Shown here: positions 1 to 7,753 of the stretch, one piece after another
How positions within the stretch are numbered: position 1 is the stretch's first letter
Layout: every line of letters starts with the position of its first letter
From: Paraburkholderia sediminicola
Lineage (GTDB): Bacteria; Pseudomonadota; Gammaproteobacteria; Burkholderiales; Burkholderiaceae
Reading direction: 5' to 3'
Assembly (NCBI RefSeq): GCF_902859805.1
Contig: NZ_CADIKC010000004.1
Location: 310,001-374,000 of the forward strand
DNA length: 64,000 nucleotides
Program-made: the position numbers and the translations under genes
The notes under the pieces: model-generated
Databases searched by the model: none
What the model saw: the letters and a program-made list of their open reading frames with translations, nothing else
Told to the model about the DNA's origin: nothing

Positions 1-1
1 G

Positions 2-436
2 ACGTTGCTACGCCGTTATGGCGTGGTGTTCTGGCGTTTGCTCGAACGCGAGGCCGAGTGGCTGCCGCCATGGCGGGACCTGTTGCGCGTGTTTCAACGG
101 CTCGAAGCGCGCGGCGTCATTCGCGGCGGGCGATTCGTGAATGGCCTCGCCGGCGAACAGTTTGCTTTACCGGAAGCCATTCCAATCTTGCGCGAAGTTC
201 GACGGCATGCGAACGATGGTGCTTTTGTGTGTGTCGCAGGAACCGATCCTTTGAATCTGGCCGGTACGTTGCTGGTGGGTGAACGTGTGCCTGCTGTTGC
301 CGGGAATCGCGTTCTCTATCGCGATGGAATCGTTATCGCGACGCTGGTTGCGGGGATTTTCTGGTTTGACCCCTCGGTGGAAGCGATTCCCATAGAGCGG
401 GAACACACCCGAAGCGCGTTGACCAGGCGGTTTTGA
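2..436 (+). CDS. lhr: Lhr-type DEAD/DEAH-box helicase, C-terminal fragment
   Basis: This is the last ~144 residues of a large ATP-dependent DNA helicase; the frame is open to the left edge, so the helicase motor domains lie outside the window. The visible part contains the family's well-conserved C-terminal block (RYGVVFWRLLEREAEWLPPW, then a segment ending LPEAIPILREVRR) and the terminal segment that closes Lhr-like proteins in proteobacteria. Lhr family members are 3'-5' helicases linked to DNA repair. The call rests on the conserved tail alone. No start codon is assigned, and the Met at position 5 is internal. Confidence 0.75.
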   Translation, partial: TLLRRYGVVFWRLLEREAEWLPPWRDLLRVFQRLEARGVIRGGRFVNGLAGEQFALPEAIPILREVRRHANDGAFVCVAGTDPLNLAGTLLVGERVPAVAGNRVLYRDGIVIATLVAGIFWFDPSVEAIPIEREHTRSALTRRF

Positions 437-687
437 GGCAGTCCTGAGCTAATTGCGCGGCAGTTTAATGCGCTTTAATGCGGTTTCTATGCAATTTCGA
501 GGCTTCAAGCCGGTGCGTACGCCAAAACAAAAGTCTTAAGACGAAGGCCATCACGACCGTTAATGTTTATAGGCCCGAACGCCAGCCGCTTCGCTACAAT
601 GGGGGTCAGTCTTTAAGTATGATGAAGACTGTTTGCCGCCGCCCCACCCTTTATGGTTGGCTCATCGGCACACCGCCCGGGGATTTC

Positions 688-2691
688 ATGAACGACGACC
701 AACACGATCAGGTGCTGTTTGCCCAGTTCGGCACAAGCAGCCCTTGCTGGCGTCTGTCGAACGACAGCAACGCGCTGGAACTCACGCCCGTCACCGGTGA
801 CGTGCCGGCTAATGTCGCCATTCCGCTGAATCCCCAACAGGCCTCGCAAATCCGCTGCCTCACCGGCATCACCTCGCACCTCGTTCTCGACGTACGGCTG
901 TTCGGCGAACCGCTGCGCCTGCATCTCGTCGGCAAAAAACTCGCCAGCAATACCTGGGCAGGCACCGCTTCGGCCTACGACGATACGGAGTCCGTCGCAC
1001 GCGACCTCGTCCACGGTCTCTCTTTCGCCGAACAGGTCGTCTCCGAAGTCAATTCGGTCGTGGTCATCGTCGACAGGCACGGTCGAATACAGCGCTTCAA
1101 CCGTCTTGCCGAGGAACTCACCGGGGTCAAGGAAGAAGACATCGTCGGCCGCAATGTGTGGGCGCTGTTTATGAGCACCGAGTCCGGCGCGGCGTCGAGC
1201 CAGAACATCACGGGGTTCTTCAATCGCGGCGTCTCGTACGAAGTCGAGCGGCGCGTGAAAACCCTTCGCGGCGAACGGCTATTCCTGTTTCGCAACAAGT
1301 TCGTTCAAAGCGGCAGCGGCGTCGAAGAACAGTTTCTGATCTGCTCCGGCACCGACATCACCGAAGAGCGGCTCGCTCAGGAGCGTCTCACCGAACTGGC
1401 GAACACCGATTCGCTCACCGGTCTCGCCAATCGCAACGCGATCCAGGACAAGATCAGAGCGGCGATCGAAGCGGCTGCCCCACGTGAATCGGTCGGCGTG
1501 CTGTTCCTCGATCTCGACAACTTCAAGAAGGTCAACGACCACTACGGCCATGTCTTCGGCGACCGGCTGATCCGCGATGTGTCGTCGGCCATCAGTACGT
1601 GCCTGAACGAAGGCGACGTGCTTGCGCGCCTTGGCGGCGACGAGTTCATCGTGCTCGCCGCCCAGGGCACCGCCCACGATCTGGAAGCCACCGCGCAGTG
1701 CATTCTCGAGCGCATGCGCACGCCGTTCAGCCTGGGGCTCGTCGAGGTCTACACCGGCTGCTCGATCGGCATCGCGCGCTATCCGGAACACGGCAACGAC
1801 CTCGAATCGCTGATCCGTTCGGCGGACACGGCCATGTACGTTGCCAAAGACGAAGGCAAGCGTACCTACCGCGTGTTCTCGCCCGACATGAACCGCAAGG
1901 TCGCCGAGTACATGTGGCTCGACACCAACCTGCGTCGCGGTCTCGAAGAGGGCCAGCTGACGCTGCACTACCAACCCAAACTCGTACTCGCCACCGGCGC
2001 GGTGCAGGGCGTGGAGGCGCTGGTCCGCTGGAACTCGCCGGAGCGCGGCCAGATCATGCCAGTGGAATTCATTCGCTATGCGGAAGAATCCGGGCTGATC
2101 GGCGTGCTCGGCCGCTGGGTCATGGAAACGGCCGCGAAGCAGGCGGCCAAATGGAAGGCGGACGGCTACAACCTGCGCATCGCGATCAATGTGTCGGCAC
2201 GGCAACTCGTGGACACGGCCGTAGTGCGGCATTTCAGCGAAGCGCTGCAGCGCGCGAACCTCGATCCGTGTCTGATCGACCTGGAACTCACCGAGAGTTG
2301 CCTGATCGAGGACGAAGCGGCGGCAATCGATCTGATCAAGCAGTTCCGCCAGCTCGGCGCGCAGGTTCATTTGGACGACTTCGGCACCGGCTATTCGTCG
2401 CTCTCGCAGTTGGGCCGCATTCCGCTCGACGTCATCAAGCTCGATCGCAGTTTCGTCCGTTCGATCAATGCCGACACCAAAGCGCAAGCACTCGTGCGCT
2501 CCATGGTCGTGGTCGCGCAGGAACTGAATTTCAAGGTGGTCGCCGAAGGCATCGAAACCGAATCGGAAGAAGTGTTCATGAGGGGGCTGGGCGTCGAGTA
2601 CGTACAGGGCTTCCTGTACGGTCAGGCCATGCCGGTCGCGGAATTCGAACGCTGGTTGCAGGACAGGCAGAAGCTCAGACTGATTGCCTGA
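688..2691 (+). CDS. rpfR: RpfR: BDSF receptor, FI-PAS-GGDEF-EAL cyclic-di-GMP enzyme
   Basis: Cytoplasmic receptor that in this family binds the fatty-acid signal BDSF through its PAS domain and changes c-di-GMP turnover. Domains of the 667-residue product: N-terminal RpfF-interaction-like region (1-100), PAS (about 105-230), GGDEF (motif GGDEF at 316-320) and EAL (EAL at 443-445, DDFGTGYSS near 563). Both catalytic signature motifs are intact. The ATG at 688 follows GGGGA and gives the same N-terminal length before the conserved WRL as I remember for the E. coli orthologue PdeR/Gmr. In-frame ATGs at 478 and 619 are less likely. A TACAAT box at 594-599 could be its -10. It is convergent with the signal synthase gene 86 bp away, which supports the specific name over a generic GGDEF/EAL call. 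Confidence 0.88.
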   Translation: MNDDQHDQVLFAQFGTSSPCWRLSNDSNALELTPVTGDVPANVAIPLNPQQASQIRCLTGITSHLVLDVRLFGEPLRLHLVGKKLASNTWAGTASAYDDTESVARDLVHGLSFAEQVVSEVNSVVVIVDRHGRIQRFNRLAEELTGVKEEDIVGRNVWALFMSTESGAASSQNITGFFNRGVSYEVERRVKTLRGERLFLFRNKFVQSGSGVEEQFLICSGTDITEERLAQERLTELANTDSLTGLANRNAIQDKIRAAIEAAAPRESVGVLFLDLDNFKKVNDHYGHVFGDRLIRDVSSAISTCLNEGDVLARLGGDEFIVLAAQGTAHDLEATAQCILERMRTPFSLGLVEVYTGCSIGIARYPEHGNDLESLIRSADTAMYVAKDEGKRTYRVFSPDMNRKVAEYMWLDTNLRRGLEEGQLTLHYQPKLVLATGAVQGVEALVRWNSPERGQIMPVEFIRYAEESGLIGVLGRWVMETAAKQAAKWKADGYNLRIAINVSARQLVDTAVVRHFSEALQRANLDPCLIDLELTESCLIEDEAAAIDLIKQFRQLGAQVHLDDFGTGYSSLSQLGRIPLDVIKLDRSFVRSINADTKAQALVRSMVVVAQELNFKVVAEGIETESEEVFMRGLGVEYVQGFLYGQAMPVAEFERWLQDRQKLRLIA

Positions 2692-2777
2692 GCTTCCAGG
2701 CGCCCGAAAAGCACGTCCCCCGGGGAGATTGAGGGACACGCCCGCTGCCGCTCGATAGGGTCGAGACTCTGAGCGAT

Positions 2778-3665
2778 TCAGGCGAAATTGGCCGCGCTGG
2801 AGGCCGTCTGGCGCAGGTTCGAAGTACGGCGATTCTGCAGCATCACCAGCCGCTCCATAAAGACGAGGTCCTTCTCCTCGATCGTGAACGCGGCATCCAC
2901 CCAGTCTTCGGTAATTTCCATCAGCTCGGCGCGCGAGAGTTGCAGCACCCGTTGGCGCGCCCGCAGCATCGCGCGGATCCCGTTCATCTTCGGCCGAAGC
3001 GTATCGATGAAGGTGCGCGTCGCCATATAGGCGTCGCCCGGCTCGAACAGCTGATCGACCAGTCCCTTGCCGTAGTGCCACTCCGCCGTGTGCGACTCGC
3101 CCATGCCGATCAGTTCTTCGGCCAGACGCATCCCGACCTTGCGCGCGACCAGCGAATAGCCGCCCATGCCTGGGAACAGATTGAATGCGATCTCCGGAAA
3201 GCCCATGCGAGCGTCGTTCTGCGCCAGCAGGAAATGATGCGCAAGGGCCGCTTCGAACCCTCCCCCAAGCGCCGTGCCCTCCACCATCGCTATCGAAATT
3301 GCCCCCGTATCGAAACCGCGCGCCGCCGCATGCACGCAATCGACGCAGGCGCGCGCATACGCCATCAACGCCTGACGCTTGCCGGAGCGAATCGTGTCGG
3401 CGAAGAAATCGAGGTCGCCCCCGACGTTGAACATGGTTGGAATCAACGAGCCGGTCACCCAGAAGTCGATTGGCAAACCGGATTCCCGTGCTGCCTGCGC
3501 GAGACCCAGAATGTCATGCACCAGATCGAGATTGAAACAGGGACGCGGCTGCGCCCGCAGCATCATCCACATGATGTTGCGGCCTTCTTCATAGTAGGCG
3601 GAGACTTGCGACAAATTGCCGGCTTCAAGGAACGGGCGGCAGGCGTGGTGGTTATGCAGATTCAT
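2778..3665 (-). CDS. rpfF: RpfF: BDSF (cis-2-dodecenoic acid) synthase, crotonase fold
   Basis: Enoyl-CoA hydratase-fold enzyme that makes the diffusible signal factor from acyl-ACP by dehydration and thioester cleavage. The 295-residue length matches RpfF. The two glutamates expected for catalysis are present as E138 in GGGFEAALAHH and E158 in GFPEIAFN, close to positions 141 and 161 in the Xanthomonas enzyme. The oxyanion region and the GMGGYS segment are also conserved. The chosen ATG (complement of 3663-3665) follows AAAAGGACCG; an upstream extension of the frame to 3893 lacks family similarity. Its neighbour rpfR is convergent, so synthase and receptor form one quorum-sensing locus. Confidence 0.9.
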   Translation of the reverse strand: MNLHNHHACRPFLEAGNLSQVSAYYEEGRNIMWMMLRAQPRPCFNLDLVHDILGLAQAARESGLPIDFWVTGSLIPTMFNVGGDLDFFADTIRSGKRQALMAYARACVDCVHAAARGFDTGAISIAMVEGTALGGGFEAALAHHFLLAQNDARMGFPEIAFNLFPGMGGYSLVARKVGMRLAEELIGMGESHTAEWHYGKGLVDQLFEPGDAYMATRTFIDTLRPKMNGIRAMLRARQRVLQLSRAELMEITEDWVDAAFTIEEKDLVFMERLVMLQNRRTSNLRQTASSAANFA

Positions 3666-4118
3666 TTTGAACGGTCCTTTTAAAGTTAAACACTGGCATA
3701 GCAATGCGAGCCTAAAGCAGACCGGAATCGGATGGGAGCGGGGTAACCAACAGATGAATGCAACACGCGCGTAAAGCCCCGCCAGACGGCGCTCTGCGGG
3801 GAGGCGAACGGATGGGTAAAAGATCCTGCGGACGCAAACGCTTGCGCACTGAGGAAGGGCGAAATTAGCCCGCAAATGGGCATCCGGCCGCAATAAATTA
3901 GCGAACGAACAAAGCTTGAATTTCTTGCCGGATTCGAAAGGAAAAGAAATAGTCTTCGATTAGGTAATGCAATCGAAAATATAGCTTGTAGAGGCTTGTT
4001 TTTTATTTGTGGGCTAACAGACGGACTATTCAATCCGCATAATCAAACGCGGGCGCCCCGGGGCGCCCGCTAATTCGCCTGCTACGTTATTGCAGGCAAG
4101 CTCAAGGCGAAACACTCA
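3666..4118. other. Intergenic region: rpfF promoter side and downstream end of the M20 peptidase gene
   Basis: About 450 bases without a convincing gene. The stretch around 3890-4030 is AT-rich compared with the flanks and must hold the rpfF promoter. The 348-bp minus-strand frame at 3686-4033 has low-complexity, non-family sequence and is not called. Confidence 0.5.
4049..4070 (-). terminator. Perfect GC-rich palindrome, possible terminator of the M20 peptidase gene
   Basis: Bases 4049-4059 and 4060-4070 are exact reverse complements (GCGGGCGCCCC and its mate) with no spacer. The palindrome lies 49 bp past the stop of the minus-strand peptidase gene. On that strand only a short GTTT-type tract follows, so it is a weak intrinsic terminator at best. 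Confidence 0.4.
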
Positions 4119-5582
4119 TCACGGCGCGGCCGCGATCACCTGAGCAACGGCTGCAGTGAGCTTCTTGCCATACGGCACGTGCAGGAACTCGTTCGGTCCG
4201 TGTGCGTTCGACTTCGGCCCCAGCACGCCACACACCATGAACTGCGACTTCGGGAAGCCCGACTTCAATACGTTCATCAACGGGATCGTGCCGCCCTGCC
4301 CCATATAGGCAACGTCCGCGCCGTAGTGCGTGCGCGACGCGTCGTTGAGCGCGGTGGCAAGCCACGGTGCGAGATCGGGCGCGCTCCAGCCGCTCGCGGC
4401 GCCGGCGTCCGGTTTGAAGGTGACCTTGGCGTTGTACGGCGGATCGAATTCGAGCAACGCCTTCAGTTCGGCGACAGCCTTTTCCGCTTCGATCAGCGGC
4501 GGCAGGCGCAGCGACAGCTTGAATGCCGTGCGCGGGCGCAGCACGTTGCCGGCGTCGGCAAGCGCCGGCAAGCCGGCCGCGCCGGTCACCGACAACGATG
4601 GACGCCATGTCGAGTTGAGCAAGGCTTCCTGCGGATCGGTCGTGGTGGGCAGCACCTGACGGCCGTCCTGGCCGCACGCCCACGGCAGCTTCTTCCAGAC
4701 GTCGTCGCCAAGAATCTGCGCGGTCGCTTCTGCTTCGCGCAGGCGATCCGCCGGAATCTGAACGTGGAAACCCTTCGGCAACAGGGTGCCGTTAGCGGAG
4801 TCTTCGAGACGGTCGAACAGTTGCCGCATGATGCGGAAGCTCGACGGCGCGATGCCGCCGTAACCTCCCGAGTGAATGCCTTCGTCGAGCACCTGGACTT
4901 CGAGGTCGCCGGCAACGAGACCGCGCAACGACGTAGTGAGCCACAGTTGATCGTAGTTGCCCGCACCCGAGTCGAGGCACACCACAAGCCCGACTTTGCC
5001 GAGCCGTTCGCGCAATGCGTCGACGTACGGCAGCAGATCGTAGCTGCCCGATTCCTCGCAGGTTTCGATCAGGCCGACACAGCGCGGACGCTCGATGCCT
5101 TGCGCGTCCAGCGCGGCGAGTGCCGTGATGCTCGCGTAGATCGCGTAGCCGTCGTCGGCGCCGCCGCGGCCGTACAGCTTGTCGTTTTCGAGCTTCGGCG
5201 TCCAGGGGCCGAGGTCGTTGCGCCAGCCGTCGAATTCAGGCTGCTTGTCGAGGTGGCCGTACAGGACAATGGTTTCTTCGCTGCCCGATCGGGTCGCGGC
5301 CGTTTCGAAGAAAATCACCGGCGTGCGGCCCGGCAAGCGGATCACTTCGAGTTTCAGGCCACGCACGGGTTGCTGTTCGGCCCACTGCGCCGCGTCGGTA
5401 ATCACGCGCTCGAGATAGCCGTGCTTGACCCACTCGGGGTCGAACGCCGGACTCTTGGCCGGCACGGCGATGTAGTCCGTGAGCGCAGGAACAATCTCGT
5501 CATTCCATTTACGGTCTACGAATTCACGTAGCGTGTCCTGGTTGATGCGCTGGGTCTGCTGGGTCGTATCGTCGGAGATCAT
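4119..5582 (-). CDS. M20-family metallopeptidase (dipeptidase/carboxypeptidase type)
   Basis: Cytosolic zinc peptidase of 487 residues. The M20 metal-binding series is visible in order: LYGHLDKQP, GRGGADDGY, ETCEESGS, CLDSGAG and a C-terminal NAHGPNEFLH histidine motif. The lid/dimerisation domain lies between about residues 215 and 385. Family members cleave dipeptides or N-acyl amino acids; the substrate cannot be read from sequence. There is no signal peptide. It stands as a single gene, with a divergent small membrane-protein gene upstream and a GC-rich palindrome downstream. Confidence 0.85.
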   Translation of the reverse strand: MISDDTTQQTQRINQDTLREFVDRKWNDEIVPALTDYIAVPAKSPAFDPEWVKHGYLERVITDAAQWAEQQPVRGLKLEVIRLPGRTPVIFFETAATRSGSEETIVLYGHLDKQPEFDGWRNDLGPWTPKLENDKLYGRGGADDGYAIYASITALAALDAQGIERPRCVGLIETCEESGSYDLLPYVDALRERLGKVGLVVCLDSGAGNYDQLWLTTSLRGLVAGDLEVQVLDEGIHSGGYGGIAPSSFRIMRQLFDRLEDSANGTLLPKGFHVQIPADRLREAEATAQILGDDVWKKLPWACGQDGRQVLPTTTDPQEALLNSTWRPSLSVTGAAGLPALADAGNVLRPRTAFKLSLRLPPLIEAEKAVAELKALLEFDPPYNAKVTFKPDAGAASGWSAPDLAPWLATALNDASRTHYGADVAYMGQGGTIPLMNVLKSGFPKSQFMVCGVLGPKSNAHGPNEFLHVPYGKKLTAAVAQVIAAAP

Positions 5583-5745
5583 GGTGGCGGTCCGTGGCGG
5601 TTCTGTTCAGTCGAAACGTCCATGATAGTCCTGATGCGCGACGCGCTGAACCCCCTCGCCTCGCATGCGGTTTCAGAGCGACGCAGCGCAAAGAAAACAA
5701 TCGCGCGACAATCGGGGGATAGATCGCGTACTGAGGAGCCAGGCT

Positions 5746-6066
5746 ATGGGTGGCAACGTCGTGGTACAGGCCATCGCCGCGGTGCTCGCGCTGGCGCTGT
5801 ATTTTCTGCCGAGCATTCTTGCGGACCGGCGCAAGCGTCATGACGTGCTGACGCTTGCGCTCTTCAACGCGTGCCTCGGTTGGACCGGCTTTGGCTGGCT
5901 GCTCGCCCTCTACTGGTCGCTACAGCCCAACCCACCGAAGAACGTGGCCGGCGAAGTGGTCGAGACGCGCAAGATCGTGCGGATGCGTGCGTTTTCATCG
6001 GCGCTTCTGGTGCGCGTGCAAAGGCGGTCTGCGGCGCGTGATCGCCCGGAAAACAAGCAGCCTTGA
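5746..6066 (+). CDS. Small superinfection-immunity-like membrane protein
   Basis: 106 residues. Two hydrophobic segments near residues 6-24 and 33-56 are separated by a short charged loop (LADRRKRHD). The second segment carries the LFNACLGWTGFGWLLALYWS pattern typical of the Imm_superinfect (phage T4 Imm-like) family found in many bacterial chromosomes. The chromosomal role is unknown. The ATG at 5746 is preceded by GAGGAGCC at ideal spacing, whereas the longer frame from 5665 has no ribosome-binding site. Confidence 0.65.
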   Translation: MGGNVVVQAIAAVLALALYFLPSILADRRKRHDVLTLALFNACLGWTGFGWLLALYWSLQPNPPKNVAGEVVETRKIVRMRAFSSALLVRVQRRSAARDRPENKQP

Positions 6067-6131
6067 TTTCAACAACGATCTTATGCAGCAACTTCAGGTA
6101 GTAACTTCACGTAGCAACTTCAGACAGCAAA

Positions 6132-6551
6132 CTAGCGGTGCGTTTGCTGCCGCGCGTCATAGCGCTCACGCGCGGCGTCGAGTTCAGCCGCGTTTTCCTC
6201 GGCCCAATGATCGAGCGTCACCAGCGCGTCACTGAGCGTTCGCCCCAGATCGCTCAACCGATACTCCACGTGCGCCACCGCGCCCGGCTGCTCCTCGCGG
6301 ATCACTAGCCCGTTACGCTCGAGTTCCTTGAGCGTCTGCGTCAGCACCTTTTGTGAAATGCCGCCGATCTTGCGCAGCAACGCGTTATTGCGCATCGGGC
6401 CGGGCAGCAGCGCCGGCATGATCAGCAACGTCCACTTTCCCGCGATCAGTTCGAGCGCGAGGCGCGACGAACAGGCGGCGTCGAAAACGTCACCGCGATA
6501 GGGCTGTTCGGTCGAGGCGAGGGACGCGTTGGCGGGCTCGGGAAATGCCAT
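6132..6551 (-). CDS. HxlR-family winged-helix transcriptional regulator
   Basis: 139-residue HxlR-type DNA-binding protein. The diagnostic N-terminal cysteine region (DAACSSRLALELIAGKWTLL) is followed by the winged helix (NNALLRKIGGISQKVLTQTL, then a LERNGLV wing entry). HxlR/YodB/HypR-type members sense electrophiles or oxidants through that cysteine. It is divergent from a small multidrug-resistance transporter gene 84 bp away, whose expression it probably controls. An inverted repeat that could be its operator starts 3 bp upstream of its start codon. Confidence 0.82.
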   Translation of the reverse strand: MAFPEPANASLASTEQPYRGDVFDAACSSRLALELIAGKWTLLIMPALLPGPMRNNALLRKIGGISQKVLTQTLKELERNGLVIREEQPGAVAHVEYRLSDLGRTLSDALVTLDHWAEENAAELDAARERYDARQQTHR

Positions 6552-6553
6552 GG

Positions 6554-6567
6554 TTACCAGTGGGTAA
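6554..6567. promoter_or_regulatory. Inverted repeat TTACC-N4-GGTAA, possible HxlR operator
   Basis: Perfect 5-4-5 inverted repeat in the 84-bp gap between the HxlR regulator gene (start 6551) and the SMR transporter gene (start 6636). It overlaps the regulator's ribosome-binding region, which suits autorepression. Confidence 0.4.
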
Positions 6568-6635
6568 GTAATGGTGAGCGCATCACTATAGCCCTAAGCT
6601 GGCCGCTCATTCACCACTCACCGATGGGGCTCACG

Positions 6636-6953
6636 ATGGCATGGCTCATTCTGCTCGCCGCAAGCGCGGTCGAAATCCTGATGGCGTTGGCGTTGAAATA
6701 TGCAAACGGATGGACACGCCTGTGGCCGAGCATCGGCGGCGTTGCGGCCGCGCTCGGCAGTGTGTTTCTCCTGACGCTGGCGATGAAGCATTTGCCGGCC
6801 GGTACGGCCTACGTGGTATGGACAGGGATCGGATCTTTTGGCATCACGGTGCTTGGCGTGATGCTGTTCAACGATCCGGTTTCGACACCCCGCGTGATCT
6901 GCATGACCTTGATCGTGCTGTCAGTGGCGGGATTGAAACTGATCGATGGATAA
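6636..6953 (+). CDS. Small multidrug resistance (SMR) family transporter, Gdx/SugE-like
   Basis: 105-residue four-helix inner-membrane exporter. The essential membrane glutamate is at position 13 (ASAVEILMALALKY), and the helix 3 signature GTAYVVWTGIG is intact. Guanidinium exporters of this family usually carry Trp at position 16; here Met is present, so a guanidinium role is not assured and quaternary ammonium export is possible. The ATG at 6636 has GGGG 6 nt upstream; the in-frame ATG at 6624 has no ribosome-binding site. Divergent from the HxlR regulator. Confidence 0.8.
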   Translation: MAWLILLAASAVEILMALALKYANGWTRLWPSIGGVAAALGSVFLLTLAMKHLPAGTAYVVWTGIGSFGITVLGVMLFNDPVSTPRVICMTLIVLSVAGLKLIDG

Positions 6954-6993
6954 ACCGGCTTGCGGGGCGAGTACGTGCGCCGGGCCGCTTCTC

Positions 6994-7266
6994 TCAGGCC
7001 GCCCGGCCCATTCTGCCCCACGTCACCGAGCCGGCGGGAATCGAGCGCGGCTCAGCCCGCACGCTCTCGTGCGCGAACATCTCGCGGCGCAGTTCGCCAT
7101 GCTCGTCGAACCACTCGCAAATCAGCCAGTCGCCCGGATTGAGCGCCACCGGTCCCGCATACGTCACCGTCATGCGCGGACCACCTTCCTTCAGCGTGAC
7201 GACATCGCCGACATTGAAGCGTGCGGCTGCCGGTGTTTCGAATACGTCAATGGTAGCGGTCAGCAT
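6994..7266 (-). CDS. DUF2158 (YodC-type) small protein
   Basis: 90-residue soluble protein. The family core is clear: RFNVGDVVTLKEGGPRMTV, then DWLICEWFDEHGELRREMF, a small beta-barrel-like domain widespread in proteobacteria with no proven function. The ATG at 7264-7266 follows TAGGGGATT; the longer frame to 7374 is not supported. Single gene, convergent with the SMR gene. Confidence 0.75.
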   Translation of the reverse strand: MLTATIDVFETPAAARFNVGDVVTLKEGGPRMTVTYAGPVALNPGDWLICEWFDEHGELRREMFAHESVRAEPRSIPAGSVTWGRMGRAA

Positions 7267-7753
7267 ATTCAATCCCCTACGGAACCCGTTGAGCGGAATA
7301 AAGTCATCGCACCGTGCTTTGCAACATAGAACCCTGCCGAATGAAAACTCTAAAAAGTTGGCCAAGATTAACAATCGAAATTAACTACGGCAAGCGCTTT
7401 TTATTGATACCGTTTTCATTGGGACTGGAATAGGTTTGCCGTCCCGACAGTCGATGGGTAAAGCCTGGGAAAACCCTCTATAACGACGCCAGGCCACCAC
7501 CCGTGCGGCATTGCACGATCGCAAAACTTACGGCGGCAAACCCGGTCCGCAAGTAGAAAATGCGCACTGGATTTGTCATATCTAAACTGCCACCGACAAA
7601 CCCGATTCGGGTTTATTCCGATCACTCACACTCGGAATTACCTATGAACGGGAAACTCATCGGTAAATGCACCCACTCCAAAAACCAGTTTTGTTTAAAG
7701 TGCATAATAGTTTTTAGCGACCACCGTTGAAAACGATCTCGCGCCCGCTATTT
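7267..7753. other. AT-rich intergenic region with one possible micro-ORF
   Basis: About 490 bases without a standard gene, with visibly lower GC than its flanks. It must contain the promoter of the minus-strand DUF2158 gene. The only coding candidate is the 28-codon frame at 7644-7730, listed separately. No tRNA or terminator with a strong T-run was seen. Confidence 0.5.
7644..7730 (+). CDS. Possible 28-residue Cys/His microprotein
   Basis: ATG at 7644 with GGAA 7-9 nt upstream opens a 28-codon frame ending TGA at 7730. The product contains C-x-H-x5-C-x2-C (GKCTHSKNQFCLKC), a spacing compatible with a metal-binding knuckle, followed by a short hydrophobic-basic tail. Three Cys and two His in 28 residues is unusual for random sequence, but the frame is short and lies in low-GC DNA. 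No homologue is recognised. Confidence 0.3.
   Translation: MNGKLIGKCTHSKNQFCLKCIIVFSDHR

Noticed and set aside
1599..2732. 377-codon plus-strand frame overlapping rpfR
   Set aside because: Out-of-frame shadow of rpfR with Arg/His/Ala-rich composition and no recognisable family.
1279..3339. 686-codon minus-strand open frame across rpfR
   Set aside because: It is antisense to the well-supported FI-PAS-GGDEF-EAL gene, is Arg/Gly/Ala-rich and has no domain. A high-GC shadow frame.
3691..3706. Sigma-54-like TGGCAT...ATGC near rpfF
   Set aside because: Spacing between GG and GC is 9, not 10, and it points away from rpfF.
3686..4033. 115-codon minus-strand frame upstream of rpfF
   Set aside because: Occupies the AT-rich promoter region and has no family similarity; the frame overlaps expected control signals.
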